Assembly: GCA_030998225.1 (NCBI GenBank)
Contig: JAPYXD010000308.1
Location: 320,001 to 384,000, forward strand
DNA: 64,000 bases
Origin: Diplolepis rosae
Taxonomy: Eukaryota; Arthropoda; Insecta; Hymenoptera; Diplolepididae
Direction: 5' to 3'
A program made the position numbers and the translations under genes. The stretch's first letter is position 1. Every line of letters starts with the position of its first letter. Positions 1 to 13,192 of the stretch are shown here, piece by piece. A model generated the notes under the pieces. It was not told where the DNA came from. It saw nothing but the letters and a program-made list of their open reading frames with translations, and did not search any database.

Positions 1-3000
1 GAATCGACAATCTTAGATGGTAAATTACCTAAAAGTTTCTAAATTATTTTGTCGCATCCTAATTTCTTTTTCCATCACCACTAGAAATGCTGTAAGCGGT
101 GTTGGCTTGATGTGTTTATCACAGTAAGTCCCCAGAAAGGCATGTATACTCGGAGGTTCGATTCCTCCTGGCACATGCAAGATGCACGCTTTCAAATTTT
201 TTTCGGCCTATACATATTTCCATCTAAATATTAGCCATTTTATATATTTTACGACTTAAAATAAATTAAGAATAATGCAAATAATAAAAAAAATAAAAGA
301 GTGCTCTGTTTTCAATTTCATTTTTTTAAAGTCGCCTAAAAATAAATAGTAGTCACTGCTTAATACAACTCCTAATTTTTATTTATTTTTTCATAGTTGA
401 AAAAGTATTTTTTGCAAAACAGGCACTAAAGTAGTACTTCGAGCCCCTGTAGAGCGGCCGTAAAGTTGTCCATTTACGACCAGCATGTTCATATTGTATC
501 TATTTTCTTCCTTAAGGCCATGGATCAACCGGGTCACGTGACCAAATTCGTAGGTTAATCGAACCATGTAAGATAACGTTTTTGTTTCTAATATATCTAC
601 TTGAAAATTCGAAGGACGTAATAAAAGGCGGGGAGGATCGTCTGTTAACTTCGTTTCACTAAAAATTTTGCAAAAATTTTATTTTTTAGAAAATAAAACT
701 GGGAGTTATCGGCAATTACAGCTCTGTAACGCCATTTCCACAGGAAATGGAATATCGACCTGAAATTTTGGAACGTGAATACGAAAGTACTAAGGCAGGT
801 TTCTTGGGTGTCGAATATCGAAATAAATACAAAAATTATTTTATGTAATTGATAACATTACCACAAAAAATCTAGAATTTTTTGAAGCGCCACCTATGCA
901 TAGTGTCGCACTGTAGGTGCTAAATTCAAAAGCGGGCACTGATTGTCGGTAAGAATGATAATCAACAGGTAAACTAAAATGAACGATTCGTAAACCTCGT
1001 TGATGTAACTCGCATTTGTAACAATGAATGAATATCACGATAACATTTATTAATTCAAATGATGAAATACCTGTAAAATGCGAACAAAAAATCACGAAAT
1101 ATCTACATTATCACTGTCAATCTTGGAGCTCCCCTTTTTATCGACAGTGCTGTTAGGTGGCACAAACTTTACTTCTGTTCTCGTCCGCAATACAGAGGAC
1201 AGAGGTAACTATATAGACAGGTGATGTACGAGGTTATGTGCGTCGGTATTTCTGTAGGAATTATAAAACTTTTTTTCATTATACATTCAACGCTTTTGTC
1301 ACGACTTTTCATTCCTACTTTCTAGTCATTTCCCAAAATATCCCCGCTTTTATCCAACTTGGAATTTTAAATGTGGGCAAAAAATCGATACGCATGGAAC
1401 TCAATTCATCAGCTGATGTGGTTGATCCATGGCCTTAAGTCCTACTTTCCTTCCTTATGTCCTACTTTTGTTCCTTACGCCCTCTGCACAGTTGCGAAAA
1501 ATGGATTATATTTCCCCCCAAGCAAATACTTGATCGGACCGCAAGATGGCGACAGCAAGGATTAAGCTAACTCCTTCATTGCTCACCAGGGAGCCATCTC
1601 GCACGTTCTGGGCTTAGTGCTAATACTTAATTAATCTAACCAAAGTTTATACTTTTCCATACGTTATTAAATTCAATCAAATTTGTTTCTTGAAATACTG
1701 AATAGCCCAAAAATTGTACCTAAAATTTTTTAAACTTGAAGAAAAAACATTTTACGTTCCAGAAAAATATTTAATTAATCTAACCAAAGTTTATACTAGA
1801 CGAATGATGGTGTCGCTCGACTATTTTGCTCAAACGAAAGCTACTGTCAAAAAGATAACTTTTGCAAAATATTACATTTTTATATCAACTTTCCTACATT
1901 CTTCCAATCGTTGTAGTAGATTTGAAGAGTGGGATTCATTTTTGATTTTATCAAGTTTTAACACTTTTCCGAACACTTTTTTTCTATAATTGACAATAAA
2001 TTGAACTGGAAATTTTAAAATGTTAATTTTGTTATAGAAACCTTTGACTTTGAAGTCAAATATTATTCAAATTGTTTATTACAATGACTTCAGCATAGAC
2101 AAATTAAAAGCTTAATCCTTCAATCTTTCACGTGGTTCTCTTTTTCAAGTTGTAGATTCAGTTTTCACAAGAATATTCTAGTTTCAAGTGAAATATGAGT
2201 TTTCAAACGGCCAAAGCAAAAGGTACCCAAACATATCGCAACTAGGAATGTAACATACCTTTTTTGCTAAACGTCGTTACACATGTGCTATCAATTAAAT
2301 CAATTTTTATTTTCATACGAGATTACGCTTTGATGCAGAAATTTATTGAATCCATAACAACGTGAATGTTGCTCTTTGTGTTCAGTGCGAGTTTAGTGAT
2401 GTTCCTAGTGAATTTCCTAATCATTGAATCTTACTCTCTCTTTTGCAATAGCCTGAATTTATTTTTTGTCTTCTATCATTATTTTTATTATTACTACTCT
2501 ATACTTCTACTCGAATTTTCCATTTTTCGCAAAATGATTGAATAGAACCTCATGAGCGACCATAAAACCCCCATCCTGGCATGCGAATTAAAAAAGCATA
2601 CCTGCAATTTTGATCGTAATTCAGTTCAGGTCATAATCATAATGTAGAATCTAATCTTTAATCGCACATATAAGAAAAAATAAAGATTTACTTTCAATAG
2701 TAGTTAAATTCATGAAGATGGTTTACCCATATCAGTAAAAAATCCTGGCATGCAAATAAAAATAGGGGTATCTACGAGATGGTAGCTGTACGTCATACAC
2801 TAGAAAAGTGGTTAGTTTACTAATAAAGTGGCCGTTGCATATTTTAGAAGTCGAAGTTCAATAAAAACTAATCTTTATATAATGACAAACTTATTAAATA
2901 GGCCCTAAAAATAATCTATTTCACGATTCGTAAACTGCAAAAAACATTTCTAAACGTTTTTGGGGTTGCTGAATCCGAATCCGGGGTTGCTTTGACTGGG

Positions 3001-3290
3001 TCAGGTCGTATTTCGTTCCTAACCTCAAAAAAATAATGAAAGTTGCAACATTTATGAAAAAACCCAGAAAGCAAAGCGATTATTAGTCATTCTTTGAGAA
3101 TGGCTATCAGCCTGCAGCACAAAATTCTGCTGCCTTGACAGATACTGTAACGATGACAACTGCCCCGAAAGGGGATGTGTAGAATGATTCGTTCTCAGAT
3201 TCGCTGAGGTAACGAAGCCAGCGAAGGTGCGCTACTATGCAGGTAGGCGTGAGGGTGTGAGGATGAAGTCGTAGTGTGTTTTACTTTTCC
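1..3290. other. AT-rich stretch with no recognisable gene
   Basis: No open frame here resembles a known family. A 20-bp inverted pair (CTTAAGGCCATGGATCAACC near 511 and its complement near 1418) could mark the ends of a decayed inverted-repeat element, but I found no target-site duplication. Just inside, the region around 1545 has a CAAGATGGCGAC motif. The remainder is low-complexity AT-rich DNA. The WDR92 3' exons expected on the minus strand were looked for and not seen. Confidence 0.5.
1627..1797. repeat. 27-bp direct repeat pair
   Basis: An identical 27-nt string beginning TTAATTAATCTAACC occurs at 1627..1653 and again at 1771..1797, 144 bp apart. It could be a duplicated target site around a small insertion or a local duplication. 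I see no inverted termini between the copies. Confidence 0.6.
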
Positions 3291-3298
3291 AAGTTAAG

Positions 3299-4244
3299 TT
3301 GCAGGAAGAACTAAATGACTTGGTAAGAGATCTAGGGCTACCAAGAGATGGTGTAGAACTTCTTAAGACATTTATGAAAAAAAGAACTACCTAGCAAAAG
3401 ATGTTAAAGTTGATTATTTCCAAAGCATCGAAAAAAAATTTAGAAAATACTTCACGAAAATAGACGATCCATCGCTGGTGTATTGTAACAATGTGTAAGG
3501 GTTAATTGGTAAACTGAAACCAGGTGTTTATAAGGATGAGGAGTGGAGACTTTTTATTGATTCTTCTAAAAGAAATCTCAAGGGAGTATTACTTCACAAT
3601 CAAATAAGTTCGCTCCTATACCTATAGCTCATTCAACTGTGCTCAATGAGACTCACCAAAATCTCGAATTTATTTTGAAAAAGATCAAGTATTCAGAATT
3701 TAATTGTAAAATTTATGGGGACTTGAAAATTTGAGGTTTGGTATTAAGGCAACAATCAGGTTTTACAAAAAAAATTCCATGTTTTTTGTGTTTGTGGGAT
3801 ATTTGGGACAGAAAGAATCACTATATTCACAAAGAATGTTTCAAATATTTACAGCAAAAATTTCCGAATATGTCAGACGCAAAAGTGAATAAGGGTATTT
3901 TTGATGGCCCACAAATCCGCAAAATGTTGAACGATCAGAATTTTATCAAAGTTATAAACAAAAAATAAAAGCTGCGTGAAAAAGTTTCAAAAATGTCGTG
4001 GAAAACTTTCTCGGTAACCATGAAAGTGAAAACTTCAAGGAAACAGTAGCTGATCTATGTAAAAAACATTGGAAAGCTTGGTTGTTTAATGAACCCAAAG
4101 TTGCACTTCTTGGATTCTCACATAGATTACTTTCCAACGAATTTGTCGGATTACAGTGAGGAGCAGGGAGGAAGATTCCATCATGACATAAAGAAGATGG
4201 AACGTAGGTATCAAGGAAGATGGGACGTAAATATTTTAGCATAG
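3299..4244 (+). pseudogene. Decayed arthropod repeat-associated protein (CLWDSRD-type family)
   Basis: Fragments in shifting frames line up in order with a protein family that I recall as very abundant and unnamed in arthropod genomes. Visible blocks are QEELNDLVRDLGLPRDG near 3300, EWRLFIDSSKRNLKGVLLHN near 3540, QQSGFTKKIPCFLCLWD near 3748, GIFDGPQIRKMLND near 3893 and EEQGGRFHHDIKKMERRYQGRW near 4160. Several frameshifts and stops, and missing pieces between blocks, show that it is dead. The family has no established function that I know; its copy number suggests that it travels with a mobile element. Assignment to the family is from memory of its motifs, not a search. Confidence 0.7.
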
Positions 4245-6219
4245 GCCCTTCGAGAATAAAAGAACAAAATACCCCAAAAACGTATAGAAATGTTTAACTT
4301 GCCTGGTGGACAAGAACTTTTTTTTCGATAACCAGTTACTTAATTTAAAAAATGTGTCCGTATACACAACGTAAAACCTTTTCCACGCATCATTTTAATG
4401 ATCTTCTCTTTATTAATTCGTTTCCTTAATAAAAATAAGTGTGGTATGTTAAATTGAACTTTTATTTCGAACGTAAAGTTTCCTAACATGCAGACATGCC
4501 TTTTTGTATTCGCATGACAGTATTGGACACTAATGAAAATAACATTTTTCCGTTCTTTTATTGAATAATCAAACATCAAAATCAAGCTTATTTTTCTTGA
4601 TCAGAGATAGCTTATTTCCAAAACCGAAAAGTTTATCATTGCTGATCCAACACCCCTGAAAGAAACATTTAGTACGCAAAAATCACTGATTATCATTGAA
4701 TTATTGGGTCGTTTCTAATAGCATGTTATGGAATTCATTCTCCAGCTGAATCGATTTTTTCGTAATTTTAAATGCCGTTCAATACAGTTTTAGCAAAAAC
4801 TTTTTGATTAATATTAAACTAAAGACATTTTTCATAAGATGAAATCTTAAACAACAAAATTGCAAAACATTCTTGTCTTAAAGATTGTGCGCGGTTTAAC
4901 ATCCGATAATGCATGTACCTAACATTATCTTAATGCTAAATTAAATTTTTTCTTTATGATTGAGTATATTTTTATTTAGTTCTATCAAATATTCTTCGGA
5001 CATAAGGAAAATATTCTTCGAATAGTACTCATGTTTCGCGTCGACATGAGTTCAAATAAATTTTATTTCACCATTTCTCAATAACATTAAGATTTTTATA
5101 AGTTTCATGACAACGATTTCTTCAAGTTTTCTTATAAGTCACAAAACGAACTTGATATTAAGATTTTAAATATAATAATATATATATATAACTTAAATTT
5201 AAATAATCAGTTCTTTGGCTTTAAAATTTTTTCATGGACCCCATGTCAAATACATAGGAAAAAGGTATCGGTAGATTTATCTAGTTTTCAAACGTTTTCT
5301 AGTTTGTCTCCTGATCAGAAAATTTAACTTGTAGAAACTCGTCATATGAACAGCTAAGCGTCCATGTTACTGTCATTTTAAAACTGGAAGCAACAGGATT
5401 GATTAATATAAACAAAAATAGTTTTATTTTAAGACAGTCTGGTAATTGTTGCTGCAGCTCGGAAGTTGAATTCACAACTCAGTTGTAAAACACTGAAAGT
5501 TAGAGTTAAAAGAAGAAAATTAACCTTCAGCGTTTCGTTTTTATGATATTTTAAGACGGTTTAAATTGATTGCAATGAAATGCTTGGATAAGGAGTATAT
5601 CCTTCTTACAAAAGCTACTACTGATCGAGAATATGGAGACGCTAGACCATTGTTAGAGGGTCCGATGAAAAATTCTAACACTTCTTAAAAACAAGGGCAA
5701 CCTCAATTAACTATCGCTCTCAATGCTATCATCGTGCAATGTATTAATGTACGTTAATTTAAACTAGTTTGCAAGGACTTGCATTTTAATAACGCCGAAG
5801 ATAAAAAATGCTATGCCATTATAATAGGCTGATATTTAAATCGTCCCAGACCAAAAACTGTTCATAGAATCAGTTTCTGCTACTAAAATTCCTTTATAAG
5901 GACATCAACTAGGAAATATTTGAAAACTATAGAAATGAGTACTGTAAACAAAATACAGTAGTATATGACAGCGTAAATTAGGCTTCCAAGATTCAAATTT
6001 ATGTGCAGTAACTTACTATTTCCACAGGCAAAGGGAACCACCTCCTCCACAAGTTGCGAATACATCTCGATTTTGTGGTAAATGTCGCACCACCCACACC
6101 GTTGATTTATGAGCCTAAAACATAATATATCATTTTTAATTAAAATACACTTGCAGTAGGCTAACGCAGCACTGGCAAACCCACAAAAAACAGAGACAAT
6201 CAACATTTTTTTGTAAAGA
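4245..6219. other. Non-coding AT-rich spacer
   Basis: I see no gene here. A short (TA)n tract lies near 5176..5192. Minus-strand open frames are hydrophobic low-complexity readings of AT-rich DNA. Confidence 0.5.
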
Positions 6220-8536
6220 TGGTCGCTACCCGAGAATCGTCGGGGCTTCCCTACTGCCACTGCTGGGAAAAGCAGCATGCAGGCCGGTGGTGGTGAGCTG
6301 TGTGATGGAAAGGCAGATCTCACCGGAACACCTGAAGGGGCGAACTATCCAATCAATCGGCAAATTAACCAGATAAGATCAGGGGTTGATGCTGCAATGC
6401 AAGAGCATGGAGAAGAGGTTCAACAATTTGGACAGCGGAAGAAGTGGACGCCTGAATTAAATAAGTGCGTTATGCGTTGTCAGATTACTGCGGCAAAGGG
6501 TGCGAGTGACTGAGCAGCGCATCGCAGGTCAAAAACGCACAATTCTGGTACGACATTTGCTGTCCAAGGTTGAAATAAAAATAATTAGAATTCTGGCAAA
6601 TCAACCACCAGCGGGAGCAGTTTGACCTCTTGGAAATGCCGCTAATGAGGAGATTGTGGAGCCTATAATAGAAGACGTTGGAGTTGAAGAGGAGCATGGG
6701 CGTGGCCACAATGCTTCCGAGAAAGTGGTTTATCCACATCCTTTGGGACTCTGTCGCCGTGCCGACGCTATTTCCCAAGGAAACACCGCAGTTCCAGAAA
6801 ATCTACGTCTTCACAGGAACTCCAATCATGCTCTACAGAAATTCGGAAAGGTAGAACCATGCTTAAGACATTCTTTCCTGAAACTCAAGTTCGCACACAA
6901 GGAATGATCTGACATAGAAGATTCGTCCTCAAAACGAATTTGACAAATCAACATGCAAAATGGGCGGTTTAACTCAATATAGGAGTCTCTCCTATATTGT
7001 GTCTCCAACACGGCCCTTTACCTGATTCGTAAGGTGAAGAGAATTGTTCGTCCTCGAAAGGTTCATGCAACAACTCCTGCAGAACTGCACAAATTGATAG
7101 GTTCCTTACGGCAAAAGCTATGCGTTCAGTCTTTAAGACTACGGCGATATAAGAGGGATGGCGCTAGAAAAAAGCAAAATAAGTACTTTAGAAATGATGA
7201 GAAGTGGTTCTACCGTGAATTGAGTAGAGCAGAATTACAAAACGAAAAGATAGAAATTCCTCAAGACGAAGACATAGCTGATTATTGGGTGATTATTGGT
7301 TGGTTATCTGGGGTGAAACGAACAAGAGCAATTTGAAAACAATGTGGTTTAAACTCGAGAAGCAGAAAGTATCCAGCGTCTCTGAGATAGAGGCTACTAT
7401 TATCACAGATAGTAATATAGTGATAATGCAGAACTTGCGCTTTATTTTATGCTGGAAGGAATCGCGTAAATTCTTCTAAAGAAAGTAGATGCCTACAGTC
7501 CTTCAGACTTAAGACCAATAACCTGTCTTCCGACTATTTACAAACTCCTCAGTGCTATTATTTCTGATAAGATCTACGCCAATTGCGAGCAAAATAAAAT
7601 CCTCACAGAAGAGCAGAAGAGCTGCTTCCGAAATTCACGAAGTTGCAAGGATCTGGTCACTATTGACAGTATCACTGTATGGCAAGCCAAAGAACATTAA
7701 CGTAACTTGCACATAGCGTATATTGACTATAAACAATATTTGCCCTCGGTTCCTCACGATTATCTAATTGACACCCTTAAGGCATACAAGATCTACCCTC
7801 GTATCATCCAGTTTCTTAGACATGCGATGTACCTTTGGGGTACTAGGATGAAATATTTTGTTCGTGGGCAACCGAAGAAGACCAGACAACGGCTATACAC
7901 CTCTACATCTGGCTGATCCAACTTGCCTAAACATCAGGCATTCGACTCCCGAGCAACAAGATAATCGGCACTAAGAAGTACTAAAAGCACATCCTTCGTC
8001 ACAACGCTAACGACAGGTGCTGATTATGTGGAAATCCCAGTGAAACCATCGAATACATAATTGATGGCTGCAGAATGTTGACTCAATGAAAGTACACGCG
8101 CAGGCTCAATTATGTGTGTGGGATTATCCACCAAGTAATAGTCTCAAACCTGGGACTGCTACAAGATTGAAAGTCTTACTACCGATACGTCACATTACCA
8201 GTTCTTGAGAATGAACATCGCCTCTTGTACTGGAACAGGACTATCGAGACAGACCACCTTATCGTACACGATTGTCCGGACATTGTCCTATGGGACAAAC
8301 GTGCCCAGCGTGTCAAAATCATAGACATCGCCGTTCCTCTTGACAAAAACATCAAGCTGACCTACACAACCAATATCCAGAAGTATGGCCAGCTAAAACA
8401 CGAAATCACAACGATTTTGAAAGTGAAACGCACCATTGTTCACCAAATTGTGATTGCGGCTATAAGGGATGTGCATGCGAAGTACATGGGTCATCTGAAA
8501 AACCTAGGTGTAGACAGGGTACTTGCGGCAGCCTAG
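6220..8536 (+). pseudogene. Decayed LINE with restriction-like endonuclease (R2/NeSL-type)
   Basis: The order of motifs is that of a single-ORF non-LTR retrotransposon. There is an N-terminal basic block (RKKWTPELNKCVMRC near 6440) and a region beginning RIVRPRKVHATTPAELHKL near 7040. Reverse transcriptase motifs follow at 7495-7830 (LRPITCLPTIYKLLSAI, EEQKSC, YIDYKQYLPSVPHDYL). A degenerate CCHC knuckle lies near 8015-8075 (CGNPSETIEYIIDGC). The C-terminal endonuclease has the PD...D signature (CPDIVLWDKRAQRVKIIDIAVP near 8270-8340). The catalytic FADD block of the polymerase is missing and the frame breaks repeatedly, so it is an internally deleted dead copy. The endonuclease normally nicks the target for target-primed reverse transcription. 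The exact clade cannot be decided by eye. Confidence 0.75.
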
Positions 8537-9185
8537 GAAGTGACAATCGTTAGATATCTGAAGCAAAGTCCTTTCCTTCCTTAACCATTAGGAAGAAGAC
8601 AGCTAACCGGTTCCCCACTTATGATTGAGAAACACTGCCATCTTTACGCTTTAACTCTTATTTAAACATGAGCTATTTCAGAATTTCTCTTTGTGTTTTG
8701 TTTTTATTTATTCTGCTTATTTTTTCACATCTCAACCAATATCTAAATCTAACGTGTTTTGTGTCGTTCGGGATTATTTGGAATTGGGTCATCTGAATCA
8801 AAAAGCATTGACTGCACTCACTTAATCTTACTCTACCACATGACGTCACGATACGTTCATCCTACTCCAGCATACTTTATGTTTGCCATGCTGAAAATAT
8901 GTTAAAATGAGATGGACACATGGTTTTGAATTGAATTTTTTTTAGAACTTGTGATGTACTTGAGAAACATTTGAACCTTGCAATTCAACCTTTTTTGCCA
9001 GGCTAAAAATGTCTCTTCTTCTAAAGGTGCCACATAAAGATACTATATTTTTATTTCACTGTGACTTGCTTCATGAGGTTTTCATTTTATTAAAGTATAC
9101 CACAAGTGACTCAGCAAAAGTATAATTAGTTTGACAAAAGACAGAGTTTTAACAACTAATGACACAAATTAATAATAATACATAC
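8537..9185. other. WDR92 intron, no gene seen
   Basis: This lies downstream of the WDR92 donor on the minus strand. I tested both strands for the next WDR92 exon (expected to begin near AHKSTVWQV in animal orthologues) and did not find it. Confidence 0.5.
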
Positions 9186-9686
9186 CTTCTCGCACAGATA
9201 AGCAAATCCTTTTTTAGGGTGTTGTGTTCTTAAATCAAAGACATAAAATTTTGATTCTAGCGTCGTGGCCACAAGTTTATTCATGTGAATATCGTTTCTG
9301 TCAAACTCCAAACAGCACACGCCGTTTTTAACATTACTTTCCCAACGAAGTGACATCATTTTTAAATCGAACATTTTAATATCCCCGTTATCGTAACCAG
9401 ATGCAACGATTCTCTCTTCTGAGTTATATGAATTACCAAAGGCTACAGTCCAACAATCTCTGCGAGTTTCACCTTCTTTTGGTTCCATAATTGCTACCGG
9501 CCGGTCATTTTGACGAGGATCCCAAACTTTGACAGAACCATCTCGAGAACCAGTAACTAATTCAGGAGCACCAGATCCAGCGTTTTGCCCTGCTATTCCA
9601 TCGATAGTGTTTATTATTTCTTCATGAGCATTAGCAGCATATATAGGTAATGCAGGATTTTCTAGATCATATATGTTCAGCTTTCC
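9186..9686 (-). CDS. WDR92: WDR92 / DNAAF10, second coding exon visible
   Basis: This exon encodes 167 codons in phase 0 at both ends. The acceptor is TTTTTTCAG ending at 9687 and the donor is AAG/GTATG after 9186. The peptide begins [11 protein letters not shown] and carries WD40 repeat signatures: [34 protein letters not shown] and [15 protein letters not shown]. These blocks, with [13 protein letters not shown], match animal WDR92, a seven-bladed propeller that works with the R2TP/prefoldin-like co-chaperone and is needed for cytoplasmic assembly of axonemal dynein arms. It covers roughly residues 90-256 of an approximately 357-residue protein, so about the last 100 residues lie outside the window or are lost. 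No stop or frameshift is present, consistent with an active gene. The in-frame ATG at 9488 is internal and is not the start. Confidence 0.93.
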
Positions 9687-10130
9687 CTGAAAAAAATTGC
9701 ATATAATTCCAGCAGCTTTAGTTTTATAACGATCTTCGTAATATGAGCTATCATTTAAATCTTCAAAGATTAAAAATTTTCAGGAATTTCCAAATATTTA
9801 TTAATTGATTTGTGTGAGTGTGCAAAATCCACGCGGATCACTTTTGAACACCAGACTCGATGGTCTCAGCAGGTGTGTAATTCCTGAATATTCTCCTTAA
9901 TAGAAAGTATTAAAAACTGAATGGCTGACTGGCGTCATTTTCCGTTTTTTACAGTAACCCAGAAAAACTTCCGCATTTTTTATTTATTATGCTTTTTATA
10001 AAGAAAATTTTTGCGCTATTTGTAATGGCTCCCCGAACACACATAGTCCAAAAATATCAGTTGATTTTTTACACTATTTCCCGATTTATTAGCCTTTCTA
10101 TTTCGTTAGGAGACATCCAGTTAGTGATAG

Positions 10131-10870
10131 TTCATCAAAATAAGGAAAATGACCGAGCTGGACAATAATTGATGTTTATTATTATTAAATGGCCAACGTT
10201 TCGAAGACAGGAACAGTCTTCCTCTTCAGGGCCTACATTTATTAAAAATTTTCTATTAAGAGAATTACAAACATAAATTTGTGATAAAATGAAATAAGAA
10301 TTAAAGACAAAATAGAAATTTTGAAAAAATTATAAACTTAATGGAAAATAAAAAGACAATAAAGTAGATTAGCAAAATAGAAAAATTAAGAATACCTTAG
10401 TAGTCAGGAGAACGGAGAAACATCATAACAATTATAGATTCAAAAAAGTCAAGGTTCAAAACCAATGTCAAAATATAATAAAAATTTGTCAAGGTTGATA
10501 AAATTTGGATAGTTGAACCTTCAATAGTTAATTTTTCCTGATTCGTAGAAAGATATAATGGTCAAGACAACTAGTACCATCCATTCCATCTTGTAGATTT
10601 AAAAAAAAACTGTAGTATATTAAGATAGAAAACGTCGTTGATTAAAAAAAATACGAAGAAAAGAAAGGAAAGAGGGGGAGAGCAAGATGTTCGGCAATCT
10701 CCCGCCTTTGAGAAAGACTATTCTACTGAGGTGAATAGGTATAGCAATAAGGAGAGTATAAGAATTATACCCTGAAGAGGAAGACTGTTCCTGTCTTCGA
10801 AACGTTGGCCATTTAATAATAATAAACATCAATTATTGTCCAGCTCGGTCATTTTCCTTATTTTGATGAA
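10131..10870. mobile_element. 740-bp non-autonomous inverted-repeat element
   Basis: The ends are near-perfect 101-bp inverted repeats (10131..10231 and 10770..10870), starting TTCATCAAAATAAGG. The interior is AT-rich and non-coding. A 12-bp direct repeat ATTAGCCTTTCT sits at 10088..10099 and at 10870..10881, but 31 bp separate the left copy from the inverted repeat, so the true boundary is ambiguous. The inner terminal part (ACGTTTCGAAGACAGGAACAG) is superficially like the ends of the element at 24339. Confidence 0.85.
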
Positions 10871-11919
10871 TTAGCCTTTCTGTAGCTCGGTGGGGTAACC
10901 CTGGTAGTACATCGCGGCCTAAAGGGGCTAAGCCACAGATCGCGCGTACTTTCACTTCTCATACTTAGATTTTTCTTACTTTACTTTAGAGCGAGAATTA
11001 CTGCCTCTTTCTATTATTTTTATTTTTTTCATTATTCATCAGAGAAACTCGTAGAATATCGGATGTGTCGAAAATAATATATAAAAATTGCAATGTTTCA
11101 CTCATCAATACCAAAACAAAAAGTGTTGAATACTTGTGAGATCAAAAATGGAAATTAAGAATTTGCAAATTGTTAATGTCGGAATATATAATTTTGAAAT
11201 TCTCACGTAGATTAAGAAAAAAATTTTTATTTTGTTCCAGATTAAATTTTGCACCCTGTGTGCTGCGTGCCGCGGAGCTCCTCCTAGAAAACACACATTA
11301 CGGAAATGTCTCCAGTGCAGCCATTTGTAACATTTTTTATTAAAAAATTGTAATTTTGTATTTCAATATATAAACAATAACTTCCCAAATCATTATAATT
11401 GTATCCCCTTTCCTTCCATCAAAAAAAATTCTTGAAAAAACGTGTTTTTTTGGTGTTTACAGTGGTGTTACCCCTTAAAAGTCACTTTCGGTAAAAATGA
11501 AGGTTACCCCCTTTTGGACGCCAGCCATTTAACTGTATTACTCTTGGCTATATAAGGAGCAAAAAATCAGTCTCTCGGAAGATGTATGTGACCCGGTCTG
11601 TAGAAAGAGACCTAACGACCAAAATTTTTATTCTGAGATGTTCACATGGTAATATAGAATAGAGTATGTTCCATCAGTTGCAACATGTCTCACTTTTCTA
11701 CAATGAAAATTGAGCTCAGGATGAAGTTTTCTATAGAGTTTAGCGCTCTGAGACAAGAAACTTAAAACGCGTTTTTCTCGAAACGACGTACTTATGCTTT
11801 CTCTACGGCTATTCAACTCGCGTCTTTACTGCATATAACATAACATCCAAACTTAGTTTTTCGGAATTAGAAAACTCAATTTTTAAATTATATAAATTAT
11901 TTAATTTGCATTTATTTTC

Positions 11920-12041
11920 GATATAAGAGTTTGAAGTTGTCTACGAGGACACCTGTCGGCAACGTATTCTATCTGATACACGACTAGTGATTCTCCGATA
12001 ATGTAGGCAGTGGAAGAAATTTCAAACTCAACTAATTAATT
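11920..12041. repeat. Body fragment of the tRNA-headed repeat
   Basis: About 120 bp beginning GATATAAGAGTTTGAAGTTG closely match the body of the 338-bp unit in the tandem array at 32.2-32.9 kb. The tRNA-like head is absent. The two ends (GAGTTTGAA and TTCAAACTC) are themselves complementary. Confidence 0.85.
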
Positions 12042-13094
12042 TAATATAATTATTCAACTATATTTATTAAAAATAGGATTATAATCTACACAGGTAAGTC
12101 AGTGAAAGGAGTAGGAAGTAATTGTCTTTACTTTTTAAGTGAATGGAAGTGGTAAATTAGATCTTCAAATCTTTCCAAGTGTTGACTGCGAAGAAGAGAT
12201 TTTTTCTGCGCAGTGTGATAAACAGACTAGAAAAAATGAATTAATGGTTCCAGACTCAAATTTATTCAAGATTTTTTGAGAATGCTATTCAAATTTGAAA
12301 TGATTTAATTTACATTCTGAAATTCTACAATACAGTGTTGGATACCTAAAACCAACATAATTTTACCAATTGCACAATGTAACCTCTTTTACTTATTTTT
12401 CTAACATCAATCATGGAGATAACCGAATATTAGAAATATAAATGTCATTATCGTGATCTACGAATTTCATGTTTTTGTGACCTAATTTTCTCATGTCATG
12501 TTATCACTAGATATCTAAGTTCAGTAGAATATTGTTTTCCATTAAAAACTATACTGTTATCATCGTAGAGGTAAATAAAAGAAGGAAAGCAGACCGCGGA
12601 GATTCAGAATAGCCACAACAGCCAAACAGTTTGTTTCCCAACAACAATTTATCTCAAAATAATATACATTTTGTATGGAGAATTGTGCTTTTACTCTTGG
12701 GAACCCAACAACAGTTATATAAATTTATTTTTAATAAAAAAATATTCAATTTAAAACATGTTTAGCATAAAAATTGTTCAATTTTGAATGTCTCAATTGA
12801 AAAATAGTTTAAAAATAATTAACTAATAAGTAAATAGTTTGTTCATTAATTGCTCATTATATAATCAACTGCAACTCTAAATGCAATTTTGGACAAACAA
12901 CTGTTTTTATTAATTTATAATAAATAATAATTTCCCACAGACGATTCTATTTTTTCCCATAAGTATATAACGGAATTCAAGAAATACTTCAGCATGTATT
13001 TACGCAATGCGTGCAAGCGTGTACATAAAGTTAGATTAAATATAGGTTTAAGCTAAGCTATTCAAGTCGCTTTTCAACTTTCATGTGGTGCGTG

Positions 13095-13192
13095 TGAAAT
13101 AAATAGTTTTGAACGCTGGCAGTTGGACTCATATAGAAGGTCCTGCCATATACAATTTTTTGATACGTAATGTCCGTCTGTTCGTTCGGCTC
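13095..13192 (+). repeat. Sequence matching the copia downstream flank (possible LTR start)
   Basis: About 98 bp starting TGAAATAAATAGTTTTGAAC resemble 17845..17942, just after the copia stop codon. In a copia element that position is the start of the 3' LTR, so this may be the start of the matching 5' LTR, about 4.75 kb upstream. Similarity fades after the first 100 bp, and the interior from 13.2 to 17.0 kb shows no copia gag or integrase. Confidence 0.45.

Noticed and set aside
140..177. tRNA 3'-end-like sequence (GGAGG-TTCGATT-CCTCC)
   Set aside because: The T arm is good, but the upstream sequence gives no acceptor, D or anticodon arms, so it is at most a fragment.
5883..6323. 146-codon minus-strand frame with hydrophobic stretches
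   Set aside because: It overlaps the LINE start on the other strand, is AT-biased, and resembles no family; judged to be a chance frame.
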